In this document: positions 44,138-53,729 of the stretch, piece after piece
Position numbering within the stretch: the stretch's first letter is position 1
How the letters are laid out: every line of letters begins with the position of its first letter
Assembly: GCA_051647685.1 (NCBI GenBank)
Contig: JBOFEG010000041.1
Location: 92,003-156,002, forward strand
Source: CALTSX01 sp051647685
GTDB lineage: Bacteria; Chlamydiota; Chlamydiia; Chlamydiales; CALTSX01
Reading direction: 5' to 3'
Length of the DNA: 64,000 nucleotides
Position numbers and translations under genes: made by a program
The notes under the pieces: model-generated
The model's input: the letters and a program-made list of their open reading frames with translations, nothing else
Database searches by the model: none
Told to the model about the DNA's origin: nothing

Positions 44138-45919
44138 ATGAAAACATCTTCTTCTACAATACCTGTCAAAGGTCTCTTGTTTTTTATGCTTCAACTCATG
44201 CGCAAGCAATCATGGCGATTTTTCTTTATTTATCTTCTTTCTGCTGCATGGGCAGTTGAATCGACAGTATGGCCTTACCTCTTGCGGTTGATTATAGATA
44301 GACTGACGCAGTTTGATTTGAATCGATCGCATGCATGGCTCTCTTTAAAATGGTTTGTGCTCGCTGGAATTGTCTTTTGGATAGCTAATGAATTCTTTCA
44401 GCGCCTGCGCGATTTTTTACGTGCACGCGCATTTCCTCAGTTAGAGGCTGATATCCGCATGGAGATGTTTGATCACATACAACACCACTCTCCAAAATAT
44501 TTTAATGAGCATTTTGCTGGTAGTCTGTCCAATAAAATTAGCGATATGACAACTCAAGTTACCTCAATATTACAAACAATCACAGTCTTCATTTCCGCTT
44601 TAATTTCTACCATCCTAACCTTTCTATTTTTTTCAAAAGTGAGTCCTATCTTTGCTGGAATTTTAGCGGTTTGGATCGGAATGCACTTTGTTATTTGTTT
44701 TTATTTTACCGCAAGATGTGTGGAATATTCCACTATTCATGGGAAAGCGCGCAGCAAACTAGCTGGAAAAATCGTCGATAGCTTTACAAATAATTTTTCT
44801 GTAAATCTTTTTTTTCGTTTCCCATTTGAAAAGTCTCTGATTGGTGCTTATCAAAAAACAGAAAAAAAAGCCAATTACCAAACGCAGTATTATAGTGCAT
44901 TAATGCAATCTGTTCTTTCTGTATTATTCCTCACGGGAATTATTACCCTCAATGCCATTTTACTTCTATATTGGACACAACATAAAATTTCTACTGGAGA
45001 AGTAGTACAAGTCTTTAACACAACCTTTAATGTATCTTTGATCTTATGGGTTACCAGCGATATAATGCCGCAATTTTTCAAATCTATTGGAATTGCAAGC
45101 CAGGCGCTATCTGTTATGAATGCGCCACAAGATATTATCGATCTTCCCAACGCCCAGCCTCTTGTAGTTTCAAGTGGAGAAATTATCTTTGAGAATGTTT
45201 CTTTTCAATATAATGAGAGAGGTTTATTCAAAAACAAGAATGTCCAGATTAAAGCCGGTGAGAAGGTAGGGCTTGTTGGTTATTCTGGTGCGGGAAAATC
45301 TACTTTTATCAATTTAATTTTAAAATTCTACCCAATCGATACGGGAAGAATTTTGATTGACGGACAAGATATTGCATACAGTACGCTCGAATCTTTGCGC
45401 AAACAAATTACTCTAATTCCACAAGATTCTCTACTTTTTCATCGATCTCTTAAAGACAATATCGGATATGGCAATCCGGAAGCCTCCGATGCAGAAATTA
45501 TCCAAGCAGCGAGTTTTGCTCATTGCGATGAATTTATCGATAAATGTCCAGACCGATACGAAACACTCGTCGGAGAGAGAGGAACAAAATTATCAGGGGG
45601 GGAACGTCAAAGAATTGCTATTGCCCGAGCTATGTTGACCACTTCTCCTATTCTTATTCTTGACGAAGCTACTTCTTCTCTCGACTCAATCACTGAACAA
45701 TTGATTCAAGAAAGTCTAGAACACCTTATGTCCAATCGCACTACTATTGTTGTTGCTCATCGCTTAGCAACATTAAGTAAAATGGATCGCATACTCGTTT
45801 TCGATCAAGGAAAAATAGTGGAGGAAGGTTCTCATAAAGAACTTATCCAGCGAGGAGGACATTATGCGCGCATGTGGCAAATGCAGGCAGGGGGATTTTT
45901 ACCCCATACTCGAACTTGA
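44138..45919 (+). CDS. ABC exporter, fused membrane and ATPase domains
   Basis: 593 residues: six hydrophobic segments over about 1-320 (ABC transporter type 1 domain) and an ATPase domain from about 345 on. Walker A is GYSGAGKSTF, signature KLSGGERQRIAIARAM, Walker B PILILDEATSSLDS, and the H-loop is in VVAHRLATLS. It works as a homo- or heterodimer; a single half-transporter gene suggests a homodimer. The family covers lipid, peptide and drug export, so the substrate is undecided. It is probably cotranscribed with the acyltransferase. Confidence 0.93.
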   Translation: MKTSSSTIPVKGLLFFMLQLMRKQSWRFFFIYLLSAAWAVESTVWPYLLRLIIDRLTQFDLNRSHAWLSLKWFVLAGIVFWIANEFFQRLRDFLRARAFPQLEADIRMEMFDHIQHHSPKYFNEHFAGSLSNKISDMTTQVTSILQTITVFISALISTILTFLFFSKVSPIFAGILAVWIGMHFVICFYFTARCVEYSTIHGKARSKLAGKIVDSFTNNFSVNLFFRFPFEKSLIGAYQKTEKKANYQTQYYSALMQSVLSVLFLTGIITLNAILLLYWTQHKISTGEVVQVFNTTFNVSLILWVTSDIMPQFFKSIGIASQALSVMNAPQDIIDLPNAQPLVVSSGEIIFENVSFQYNERGLFKNKNVQIKAGEKVGLVGYSGAGKSTFINLILKFYPIDTGRILIDGQDIAYSTLESLRKQITLIPQDSLLFHRSLKDNIGYGNPEASDAEIIQAASFAHCDEFIDKCPDRYETLVGERGTKLSGGERQRIAIARAMLTTSPILILDEATSSLDSITEQLIQESLEHLMSNRTTIVVAHRLATLSKMDRILVFDQGKIVEEGSHKELIQRGGHYARMWQMQAGGFLPHTRT

Positions 45920-45937
45920 ACTGTAACGAAAATTACT

Positions 45938-46096
45938 ATGAAAAATATTCTACTTATGCTCTGTGGAATACTACTTAATAGTGTTTATTTATTCAGCAAT
46001 GGCCCTCCTGACAAATCTCCACCACAACCACCTGTAGTTACTCCTTATGTCCCAAGAGAATTGCCCCCTGTAAGAAATAATCCTGGACATCGTTAA
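45938..46096 (+). CDS. 52-residue exported proline-rich peptide
   Basis: A signal peptide (MKNILLMLCGILLNSVYLFS) precedes a 32-residue mature part that is a third proline (for example GPPDKSPPQPPVVTPYVP). It starts 18 bases after the ABC exporter stop on the same strand, so it may be the last gene of that unit. Its TAA overlaps the convergent sdhB stop in TTAA. No family recognised. It may be a small envelope protein or the partner or cargo of the exporter. Confidence 0.55.
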   Translation: MKNILLMLCGILLNSVYLFSNGPPDKSPPQPPVVTPYVPRELPPVRNNPGHR

Positions 46097-46860
46097 TTTT
46101 TGGTAGGTTTTCCGAAAAAGCTTTTCCAAGCTCGAGATGTGGTATCTCTACCCATAGCAGCTATAGATTCTGTAAGAGGAATTCTTTTAGGGCATACCTG
46201 TACACAATTTTGTGCATTGCCACATCCACTAATTCCCTCTTCCTTCATCATAGTATCGAGTCGCTCCTCTTTCATTCCTTTTCCCGTGGGATTTAGATTA
46301 AATAATCGGACTTGGGAAATGACGGCAGGACCTACGAATCTCGATTTTTTATGGACTTGTGGACACGATTCAGTACAACACCCACATGTCATACAAGTAG
46401 ATAATGTGTACATCGTTTCTTGCTCTTTTGGATGTACCTTAGGTCCAAATTCTCTCGAAATTGAACTATCAGCATCGATCCATCCATGAGCCCTTATTAA
46501 ATCTTTAAACATGACTGTTCTATCTACAACGAGATCGCGAATCAAAGGATATTTTGTAAAAGGAGCAAGCGTTATGATGCGGCTTCCAGTCTCTTCTACA
46601 ATATTTTCAATAATAGCTGAACAAGCCTGGCGCGGTTTTCCATTAATCAACATAGAACAAGATCCACAGACCTCTTCAAGACATCCCTGTTCCCAGGCAA
46701 CGGGAGTCGTAGTCTTACCGTGAATATTTTTAGGATTCGCTTGTATCCTCATCAATAGAGAAATAATATTGGAGAAACTCCCTATATGGACCTTAAATTC
46801 TTCCCAATATTGGTTAGACGGATCCCCTCGATAAATTTTTAAAATAACTGTATTGGACAT
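46093..46860 (-). CDS. sdhB: Succinate dehydrogenase iron-sulfur subunit
   Basis: Electron-transfer subunit of complex II, 255 residues. The [2Fe-2S] site is in CLEEVCGSCSMLINGKPRQAC (about 58-78); the [4Fe-4S] and [3Fe-4S] ligands are in STCMTCGCCTESCPQ and CGNAQNCVQVCPKRIPL. All ligands are present. It is third in an sdhC-sdhA-sdhB operon, the Bacillus/chlamydial type using a single cytochrome b subunit. Confidence 0.96.
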   Translation of the reverse strand: MSNTVILKIYRGDPSNQYWEEFKVHIGSFSNIISLLMRIQANPKNIHGKTTTPVAWEQGCLEEVCGSCSMLINGKPRQACSAIIENIVEETGSRIITLAPFTKYPLIRDLVVDRTVMFKDLIRAHGWIDADSSISREFGPKVHPKEQETMYTLSTCMTCGCCTESCPQVHKKSRFVGPAVISQVRLFNLNPTGKGMKEERLDTMMKEEGISGCGNAQNCVQVCPKRIPLTESIAAMGRDTTSRAWKSFFGKPTKN

Positions 46861-46866
46861 AAATTA

Positions 46867-48765
46867 TTACACCGATAACGAAGCATTTTTTGGAAGATTA
46901 TGAAATGTAGGAATCGTTTTCTTTGCGTGTACATATTCGCGTTGTACAGGTTTTATATGGCGCGTGTCAACAGGAACATAAGAAATATCCGATACTTTTG
47001 TTCTAGGATTATAGGTTGCAATAGTTGTTTTGAGCCAGTTTTCATCATCTCTATCCGGGTATTCGGGCTTAAAATGTGCACCGCGCGATTCTTTTCTAAG
47101 TAATGCACATTTTGTCATAACTTCGGCCACCTCTAACATATAACATAACTGGTTTGCCAATACATAAGATTGATTCAATAAAAGCTCTCTATCATTTAAA
47201 TAAACTTGAGTAGATCTCTCTTTTAAGTTCCCAATAGACTCGAGTGCACGTTTTAAATCTTTGTCATTGCGTTTGACTGAGACGTGATTAATCATGATAT
47301 TAGACAAATCTTCATGAATCGCGAAAATACTTTCTGTTCCATTACTGTTTAATACACTTTCCTTAAATACTCTTTCCTGTTGCAAATCTTTCATAAAGAC
47401 ATTTTCAGAAATTTCTTCGTAAGTCTCTTCCAAACAATCTATGTAACGCGGAACCTCTACACCGGCGACCAGACCTCCGAAAATACAGGAAACAAGAGAA
47501 TTTGCACCAAGCCTATTCGCGCCATGATATTGAAATTCAGATTCTCCCACATTAAAGCAACCTTTTAAATTAGTCATTTGTCGATATCTATCCATGCGAT
47601 CTGGATCGTTGGATGCTGGCCAATCTACCCACGCACCTCCCATGGAATAATGCATGGCCGGGAAAATTTTCATAGGAACTTTTCTCGGATTTTGCCCAGT
47701 AAACTTTTCATAAATATCTAAAACGGATTCTAATTTATGAAGCGTTGACTCTGGTAGATGAGTTACATCGAGATAAACGGCAGCGCCATCTATACCGAGA
47801 CCGGCTTCTATGACTCGAAGTATTTCTCTAGAGGCAACATCTCTCGGCACTAAATTTCCAAAAGCTGGATACATTTCTTCTAAGAAAAACCACGGTTTTC
47901 CCGTTTCCCCGCACACTATTGTTTTCCCATCTGGGGTTCTCATTTTTTTTGTACTATCGCCAATCACCCAAACTCTTCCTCCCTCACCGCGTAGAGATTC
48001 CGACATCAATCGCAATTTATCCTCTCCTGGAATTGCAGTTGGATGAATTTGAATAAACTCCGCATTTGCATATTGCATACCTTGCATAAAAAGGCGACCA
48101 TTGGCGGCTCCTGTACAGAATGTAGAATTCGTTGACTTTTTAAAAATAAGACCTGGGCCACCTGTTCCAAAAACTACTGCATCTGCTTTTAACACAGATA
48201 GTTTTAAAGTAAACAAGTCCATCATGATCACTCCGCGCGCGTATCCGTTTTCATCTAAAACAAGACGCATAAATTCGTGATGTTCAAATTTTTCTACGAG
48301 TCGCATGGATTCATACTTTCTAACTTGCTCATCTAATGCATAGAGTAATTGTTGCCCCGTAGATGCTCCGCAAAAGGCTGTGCGATGGTAGAGCGTGCCC
48401 CCAAAGCGTCTAAAATCAATGTTGCCTTCCTCTGTGCGATTAAAAGGACAACCAAATCGATCGAGCATCATAATAATGTGGGGAGCAGCTAAACACATTT
48501 CAACTACCGGGGGTTGATCCGCGAGAAAATCTCCCCCTTTTAAAGTATCGTAAGCATGAATCAGCGGTGAATCGTCTTCGCCCTTTAAATTAACAGCAGC
48601 ATTGATCCCTCCTTGCGCACAGACTGAATGAGATCGCTTGACTTGAGTCACAGAAATAATTTTGACAAAGCATCCATTTTCTGCAAGTTTCATAGCGCAG
48701 CTAAGTCCGGCGAGACCGCCTCCTACAACAATTACTTCTCGTCTTTTTGCCAAACTGGTCCTCAA
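46867..48765 (-). CDS. sdhA: Succinate dehydrogenase flavoprotein subunit
   Basis: Catalytic subunit oxidising succinate to fumarate with covalent FAD. 632 residues with VVGGGLAGLSCAMKLAENG at the N-terminus, the FAD-attachment HSVCAQGGINAA near residue 45, IHPTAIPG, the active-site AMHYSMGGAWVD region and RLGANSLVSCIFGG. It lies three bases after sdhC and six before sdhB. All catalytic parts are intact. Confidence 0.97.
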   Translation of the reverse strand: MRTSLAKRREVIVVGGGLAGLSCAMKLAENGCFVKIISVTQVKRSHSVCAQGGINAAVNLKGEDDSPLIHAYDTLKGGDFLADQPPVVEMCLAAPHIIMMLDRFGCPFNRTEEGNIDFRRFGGTLYHRTAFCGASTGQQLLYALDEQVRKYESMRLVEKFEHHEFMRLVLDENGYARGVIMMDLFTLKLSVLKADAVVFGTGGPGLIFKKSTNSTFCTGAANGRLFMQGMQYANAEFIQIHPTAIPGEDKLRLMSESLRGEGGRVWVIGDSTKKMRTPDGKTIVCGETGKPWFFLEEMYPAFGNLVPRDVASREILRVIEAGLGIDGAAVYLDVTHLPESTLHKLESVLDIYEKFTGQNPRKVPMKIFPAMHYSMGGAWVDWPASNDPDRMDRYRQMTNLKGCFNVGESEFQYHGANRLGANSLVSCIFGGLVAGVEVPRYIDCLEETYEEISENVFMKDLQQERVFKESVLNSNGTESIFAIHEDLSNIMINHVSVKRNDKDLKRALESIGNLKERSTQVYLNDRELLLNQSYVLANQLCYMLEVAEVMTKCALLRKESRGAHFKPEYPDRDDENWLKTTIATYNPRTKVSDISYVPVDTRHIKPVQREYVHAKKTIPTFHNLPKNASLSV

Positions 48766-48768
48766 TAA

Positions 48769-49686
48769 CTAAGTAAAATTGATAAAATAAGATCCCCAGA
48801 TTGCGAGGAGCCCTAAGAATCCAACAATAACCATAATAAAAATACATGCATTCACTGCAAAAATCTGTGATCGCATGCGTACAATAACTCCCCAGGTAAT
48901 CATGAAGGTCCATAATCCATTAAAAGCATGAAATACGGCCGCTAAAACAAAAATTGTATAAAGAATTGACACGGTGACGCTGCGAAAAGAATCTCTAACG
49001 ACAAATAGCGTCGCTGTTCCAAAATCTTTTGCCACTGCGATTACGTCACTGCTTCCCAAAGGCTGCTTTTGAAGGGCTTTTATATGACCATCATTACCAA
49101 TATCCATCTCTGACTGCAGATCATTAGGTCTAACTATTTTTGTCCCAAGTCTCTCTGACAATGATTCTAGACCGGAATCAGATCGAACACGTACTAAATA
49201 ATGCGAGCTATTTCCTTTTTGGATATGGAGAGGATATCGATAAAATCGCATGTGAATGACGTGGAAAATAACTCCAAATAATAATATCCAAGAAGTATAT
49301 CGCTGCCATGTATAAGCACGGTTCCGTCCATATGGCAGATTCGGTTTATTGTTTTCTACATTATAGGAATTAGGGCGTCCGCGTATGGCATATCGTATAC
49401 CCCAAAATCCATGGAGGACAAAGGGAACTCCGAGAAGAACAATTTCAATCACAGATAAATAGGGTAAATTCTGAATGAAATTCACCATGCGAACAAAACC
49501 ACTGCCCGATTCCCCAAAGAGTAACGCGGCTTGTGAATTTGTCAATAAATGTTCAAATAGAAAAACTACTAAAAAAAGTCCGAGTAGAGAATGAGCTCTT
49601 CTTTTTATAAACCCTATTTGATGAGTTTTTGTATTGTTATGATTGAGATCTGCAGTTGCTGTATTTTGCGAATTCATGTTAGCCAA
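48769..49686 (-). CDS. sdhC: Succinate dehydrogenase cytochrome b subunit
   Basis: 305-residue membrane anchor of the cytochrome b558 type, with about five membrane helices and heme-ligand histidines (FEHLLTNSQ, VLHGFWGIRYA, IFHVIHMRFYR, AVFHAFNGLW). A soluble insertion of about 75 residues (about 165-240) separates helices 3 and 4. It is the first gene of the sdhCAB operon and follows tatD by 12 bases on the same strand. Passing electrons to quinone is the established role. Confidence 0.92.
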   Translation of the reverse strand: MANMNSQNTATADLNHNNTKTHQIGFIKRRAHSLLGLFLVVFLFEHLLTNSQAALLFGESGSGFVRMVNFIQNLPYLSVIEIVLLGVPFVLHGFWGIRYAIRGRPNSYNVENNKPNLPYGRNRAYTWQRYTSWILLFGVIFHVIHMRFYRYPLHIQKGNSSHYLVRVRSDSGLESLSERLGTKIVRPNDLQSEMDIGNDGHIKALQKQPLGSSDVIAVAKDFGTATLFVVRDSFRSVTVSILYTIFVLAAVFHAFNGLWTFMITWGVIVRMRSQIFAVNACIFIMVIVGFLGLLAIWGSYFINFT

Positions 49687-49698
49687 GTGTACTTTAAC

Positions 49699-50475
49699 CT
49701 ATTTTTTTTCAATTTGAAATATTTTTTTTGTGTTATGAGAGGTAATTCTCGCTAATTCTTCGAGACTGCAATTCTTAATTTCTGCACAAACTTTTGCCGT
49801 TTCGGTTATCCAACCAGGTTCATTCCGCTTTCCGCGATACTTTCCGGGACTGAGGTATGGACAATCCGTTTCGAGAAGTAAAGAGTCAACTGGAATCTGC
49901 AATACAACTTCTCGAAGCCAATCTGACTTTTTGAATGTGACAATTCCGCTAATAGACAAATACCAACCTCGGTCTAGAACTCCGATTGCCTCATCGAATG
50001 ATCCGGTAAAACAATGGAGAACTACTCGACCTCGACTGTCTGGAAAATGCGCATCACAGATTGCAAATAAATCAGAAAATGCTTCTCTACAATGAAATAC
50101 CACGGGAAGATTTTCTTGTACGGCAAGTGCGATATATTTTTTCATATACTCGATTTGCGTAGCTTTAGGTGAGTGCCCATGATAATAATCGAGGCCAATT
50201 TCCCCAATAGCTATTAATTCTTTAGATTTAGCTGCTCTTTCAAAATAGCTATACTCCTGTTTTCCCATTTTTTCTGTATCGTGCGGATGTGTGCCACCAG
50301 CATTATGTATCCAGGGATAGCGTTTTTTTAAAGAGAGACCTCTAGTATGGGCCATAGAATCACTACAAATATTAATAATAGTTGTAACTGCTGCTTGTTT
50401 TGCACGAGTCAAAGTAGAATCGATATCGAAATACATTTCATTGCAAGTTAGATGAGCGTGAGAATCAATCCACAT
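49699..50475 (-). CDS. tatD: TatD-family metal-dependent hydrolase/DNase
   Basis: 258 residues with the complete TatD metal site: MWIDSHAHL (HxH), IAIGEIGLDYYHG (catalytic E), PVVFHCREA (H), RVVLHCFTGS (H) and LLLETDCPYLSPGKYRGKRNEP (D). Family members are 3'-5' exonucleases used in DNA repair and quality control. It is the first gene of the minus-strand run into sdhCAB and is divergent from exbB across a 69-bp gap. Confidence 0.93.
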   Translation of the reverse strand: MWIDSHAHLTCNEMYFDIDSTLTRAKQAAVTTIINICSDSMAHTRGLSLKKRYPWIHNAGGTHPHDTEKMGKQEYSYFERAAKSKELIAIGEIGLDYYHGHSPKATQIEYMKKYIALAVQENLPVVFHCREAFSDLFAICDAHFPDSRGRVVLHCFTGSFDEAIGVLDRGWYLSISGIVTFKKSDWLREVVLQIPVDSLLLETDCPYLSPGKYRGKRNEPGWITETAKVCAEIKNCSLEELARITSHNTKKIFQIEKK

Positions 50476-50544
50476 AAAAAATCTCTATATTTTTTTTCCT
50501 AAAGATACTATAAATTCCTCTATGGTAAACATTGGACATGAAAC

Positions 50545-51285
50545 ATGCAAATAGCTTCTCTGCCTTTTTTCATGGATGCTTATATTCAGTCTGACTTTGT
50601 CGGAAAGCTTATCTTTTTGGCTCTCTTTAGTCTTTCGGGAATTACATGGTTCTATATCATCTATAAATTGTATCTGATGTATCGAATTACTTTTTTTTCA
50701 GATCAATTTAGAAAGTCACTAGAAAGCACCAAACAGCCTATTTTAAATCCTACAACTGATTCTGATGATCTCAAAAACCCTTTCAGTACTATTTATTCTT
50801 CGACTAAGAAGAAAACCATCGAAATCTTAGATAAAAATCATTTTTTTTTATCTAAACAAGCAAGAATGACTGCGCCAATCACCGATGTTTATTTATCTCA
50901 CATAGATATCGAATTTATCGAAGGATTTGTGTATATGCTTTTGGAATCTGAACGAGAAAAATTAGAGAAAGATTCTTTTATTTTATCTACAATCAGTACT
51001 CTTGCCCCATTCCTCGGATTACTTGGAACTGTTTGGGGCATACTTATGACATTTACGGGAATTGCACAAGGGGGAAACTTTATGTCTAACGCCGTTATTT
51101 TATCGGGTCTATCTACAGCACTAGTCACTACAGTACTTGGACTATTTATTGCGATTCCCGCTTTGATCTTTCACAATATCATTCGACATCGAGTGCGTTC
51201 TTATTGCAATAGTATGCAAAACTTTGGATCGAATCTATTGTCCACTATTGAAATACAGTACAGAAAAGTGGATTTTGATGTATGA
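50545..51285 (+). CDS. exbB: ExbB/TolQ-family proton-channel protein
   Basis: 246-residue inner-membrane motor subunit. Three membrane segments: one near the N-terminus (LIFLALFSLSGITWFYIIY) and two in the C-terminal half (TLAPFLGLLGTVWGILMTF, LVTTVLGLFIAIPALIFHN), which carry the family motif. With ExbD it uses the proton gradient to drive the Tol system encoded next. It overlaps exbD by 4 bp. Confidence 0.93.
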   Translation: MQIASLPFFMDAYIQSDFVGKLIFLALFSLSGITWFYIIYKLYLMYRITFFSDQFRKSLESTKQPILNPTTDSDDLKNPFSTIYSSTKKKTIEILDKNHFFLSKQARMTAPITDVYLSHIDIEFIEGFVYMLLESEREKLEKDSFILSTISTLAPFLGLLGTVWGILMTFTGIAQGGNFMSNAVILSGLSTALVTTVLGLFIAIPALIFHNIIRHRVRSYCNSMQNFGSNLLSTIEIQYRKVDFDV

Positions 51286-51701
51286 GAAAAAAACGATTGA
51301 TCCTCACGTCGTCTGTTGACTCACCTGACGTGAATTTAACTCCATTGATCGACGTAGTCTTTGTTGTCTTAATTACTTTTATTTTAATTGCACCACTCCT
51401 TGAACTGGATCAAATTTCGCTCCCTAAAAACAAGCCTTCTAAAGAAATATTTTCGGTGACCGATTCGAATTCTGCTATTACTATCCATGTTTATAAAAAT
51501 AATCAAATTCGTATTAACCGGCAGCAAGTACCTCCAAGTGAACTGCTCTCTTGTCTACGCGATCTATATATAAAACACCCACAAGGAGTTCCTCGATTAT
51601 TTCACGACAATGAAGCACGTTTTGGCACCTATCAGCAGATAAAAAATTCTATAGAACTTGCAGGATTTGAAAAATTAGATGTCATTCTTCAACCACATTA
51701 A
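51282..51701 (+). CDS. exbD: ExbD/TolR-family motor protein
   Basis: 139 residues. One N-terminal membrane helix contains the critical aspartate: VNLTPLIDVVFVVLITFI. The periplasmic domain follows. An ATGA overlap with exbB and a 23-bp overlap with the TonB/TolA-like gene show a compact operon. Confidence 0.93.
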   Translation: MRKKRLILTSSVDSPDVNLTPLIDVVFVVLITFILIAPLLELDQISLPKNKPSKEIFSVTDSNSAITIHVYKNNQIRINRQQVPPSELLSCLRDLYIKHPQGVPRLFHDNEARFGTYQQIKNSIELAGFEKLDVILQPH

Positions 51702-52365
51702 ACCTTATTTTCGATCTGCTATTCGCTCTATCTATTTTTTTATAAAAAAATATCCGGCTCAACATATCATTGCTTCCATTGTAATTATAATGCATTTTAT
51801 TCCTTTTGCTTTTCGCTGTACATCAAAAATGCCTAAATCTAATGTATCTCAAAAACTTCAAGTTTTTACCTATATTTCTCCAACTCCGAGCCGGGTAAAT
51901 ACCCAAAAGCAAAGTACTATAAAAGGACAAAAAAAAATCAGCAGACCTAAAATAAGTGCTATGGCATCAAAGGGTATCTCTAAAAATGCAATCCATTCAG
52001 TAGAAAAAATTTGTAATAAATTAAAGCAAATAGAACAAAATACAAGTACTAAGTCTAGTACACTATTACTCCCTGAATTACCGAAAGAATGCATAGATGA
52101 AACAGAATCTGTTCTTTTATCTTATCAAACAATTTTGCTCGAATACTTAGAAAAAAATATTCTTTTGCCAGAACAAGGAACAGTTGATTTACAAATTACA
52201 TTATCGGATAATGGTAAACCTATTTCTATTAAGATTATTCACTCAACAAGTAAGATTAATGCTGACTTTCTTTGTACAGAACTGGAAAAACATACCTTTC
52301 CTTCATTTATTAAAAATACAAAAGAAAAAACCTTTATTTTGTCTTTTCAGAGTCATGTTATATAA
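51679..52365 (+). CDS. TonB/TolA-like energy-transducing protein
   Basis: 228 residues with one N-terminal anchor (AQHIIASIVIIMHFIPFAF), a basic Ser/Lys-rich linker and a C-terminal domain of TolA/TonB type (TVDLQITLSDNGKPISIKII). Position between ExbD and TolB is that of TolA, and C. trachomatis has an equivalent protein here (CT598). Sequence similarity to known TolA is low, so the assignment rests on context and domain shape. Its end overlaps tolB by 11 bp. Confidence 0.78.
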   Translation: MSFFNHIKPYFRSAIRSIYFFIKKYPAQHIIASIVIIMHFIPFAFRCTSKMPKSNVSQKLQVFTYISPTPSRVNTQKQSTIKGQKKISRPKISAMASKGISKNAIHSVEKICNKLKQIEQNTSTKSSTLLLPELPKECIDETESVLLSYQTILLEYLEKNILLPEQGTVDLQITLSDNGKPISIKIIHSTSKINADFLCTELEKHTFPSFIKNTKEKTFILSFQSHVI

Positions 52366-53713
52366 ACTAATCATTTGTTTTTTCTTAATAGGTATCTCTG
52401 TATTACAAGCGGAAGATTATGAAACTTTAACTGTACGCGTTCGATCTATAGATGGTTTACAAAAATGTTATATTTCCTCTTGCGTATCAACTTTAGATAA
52501 TCTTTCAAAAGAATATACAGATAAATTATTCGATATTTTTCAAAATGATTTAGAAAATAGCGCGAAGTTTACTCTTATAAAAGAGGTTAGTGAATTAGAA
52601 GAGCTGTTGTCTAAGAAACAACAGTCTCGATTGCTCTCTTCTATTATTTGGGAAAAAAATTCTATTCCATATTTAATTCTTCAAAAGGTTTGCACAGATA
52701 CACTGCAAATCGAAGTTTTTTCCTTTCATCCCTATTTCGCTTCTAAAACTTTTGAAATTCCTATTTGTAAAAATATTGTAGTAGACCAGGCAGCTATGCA
52801 TCATGTTCATGACGCAATCATTCAGTTTATTTTTAAAGAACCAGGAATATCTTCGAGTCATATCTTGTATGTTAAGACGTTGCCCAAGCGTTCTCCGCTA
52901 CAACATAATTCTATTTCAGAGATCTGGGAGATGGACTATGACGGAAAGAATCCAAGAAGAATTATTTCTAATAATAGTCTAAATCTAAATCCTGTCTATT
53001 TCCCAACCCCTACAAAAAAAGAAGAAAGACGATTTCTATTTGTATCTTATTTATTAGGACAACCAAAAATTTTTAGTAGTTCGACATATGGAGAAGAGAT
53101 CCAAAATTTGATTCCGCTTCGAGGGAATCAAATTTTACCAAACATTTCGCATCAGTCAGATAAAATTGCCTTTATTTGTGATGCTACGGGGAGGCCAGAT
53201 GTTTTTTTACAATATATCCAGCCTACTGGAAAAAGCATTGGGAAACCTATACAAATTTTTTCTATGCCTCATTCTGTAAATGCCTCTCCAGTTTTTAGTC
53301 CAGATGGAAATAGACTCGCATTTGTATCAGATAAAGACTGGACACCTAGAATTTATTTATTGGATTTAAAAAAAGAAAACTCCATTGACAATTTAACCTG
53401 TATAACAAAAAAAAATCGAGAAAATACTGCACCAAGTTGGTCTCCTGATGGAAAAAAAATAGCGTATAGTGCTAAAACAAATGGAATAAGGCAAATCTGG
53501 ATATATGACTTGAATACTCAAGAAGAAAATCAAATTACAATAGGTCCACATCATAAAGAGAATCCTTTTTTTGCGCCGAACAGTATACACATTGTATATA
53601 ATACAACAGGTCAAGAAAGCCATATATATGTGGTAGATACTAATAGAAAAAAATCAATGCAACTTACACACGGACCAGGAATATCTCATTATCCAGCTTG
53701 GGAACCAAAATAA
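52355..53713 (+). CDS. tolB: Tol-Pal system beta-propeller protein TolB
   Basis: 452 residues from ATG 52355: a signal peptide (MLYKLIICFFLIGISVLQAE), an N-terminal alpha/beta domain and a six-bladed propeller with repeated SPDG blades (FSPDGNRLAFVSDKDWTPRI, WSPDGKKIAYSAKTNG). It binds Pal and spans envelope layers. An upstream in-frame extension to 52184 lacks a signal sequence and is rejected. It is periplasmic. Confidence 0.92.
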   Translation: MLYKLIICFFLIGISVLQAEDYETLTVRVRSIDGLQKCYISSCVSTLDNLSKEYTDKLFDIFQNDLENSAKFTLIKEVSELEELLSKKQQSRLLSSIIWEKNSIPYLILQKVCTDTLQIEVFSFHPYFASKTFEIPICKNIVVDQAAMHHVHDAIIQFIFKEPGISSSHILYVKTLPKRSPLQHNSISEIWEMDYDGKNPRRIISNNSLNLNPVYFPTPTKKEERRFLFVSYLLGQPKIFSSSTYGEEIQNLIPLRGNQILPNISHQSDKIAFICDATGRPDVFLQYIQPTGKSIGKPIQIFSMPHSVNASPVFSPDGNRLAFVSDKDWTPRIYLLDLKKENSIDNLTCITKKNRENTAPSWSPDGKKIAYSAKTNGIRQIWIYDLNTQEENQITIGPHHKENPFFAPNSIHIVYNTTGQESHIYVVDTNRKKSMQLTHGPGISHYPAWEPK

Positions 53714-53729
53714 CCATGAATGAGGGATT

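Noticed and set aside
46100..46489. Plus-strand frame opposite sdhB
   Set aside because: sdhB has all Fe-S ligands in frame; the opposite frame has no start signal or homology sense.
52184..52354. N-terminal extension of TolB
   Set aside because: It lies in the TonB/TolA-like gene and would hide the signal peptide that begins at 52355.
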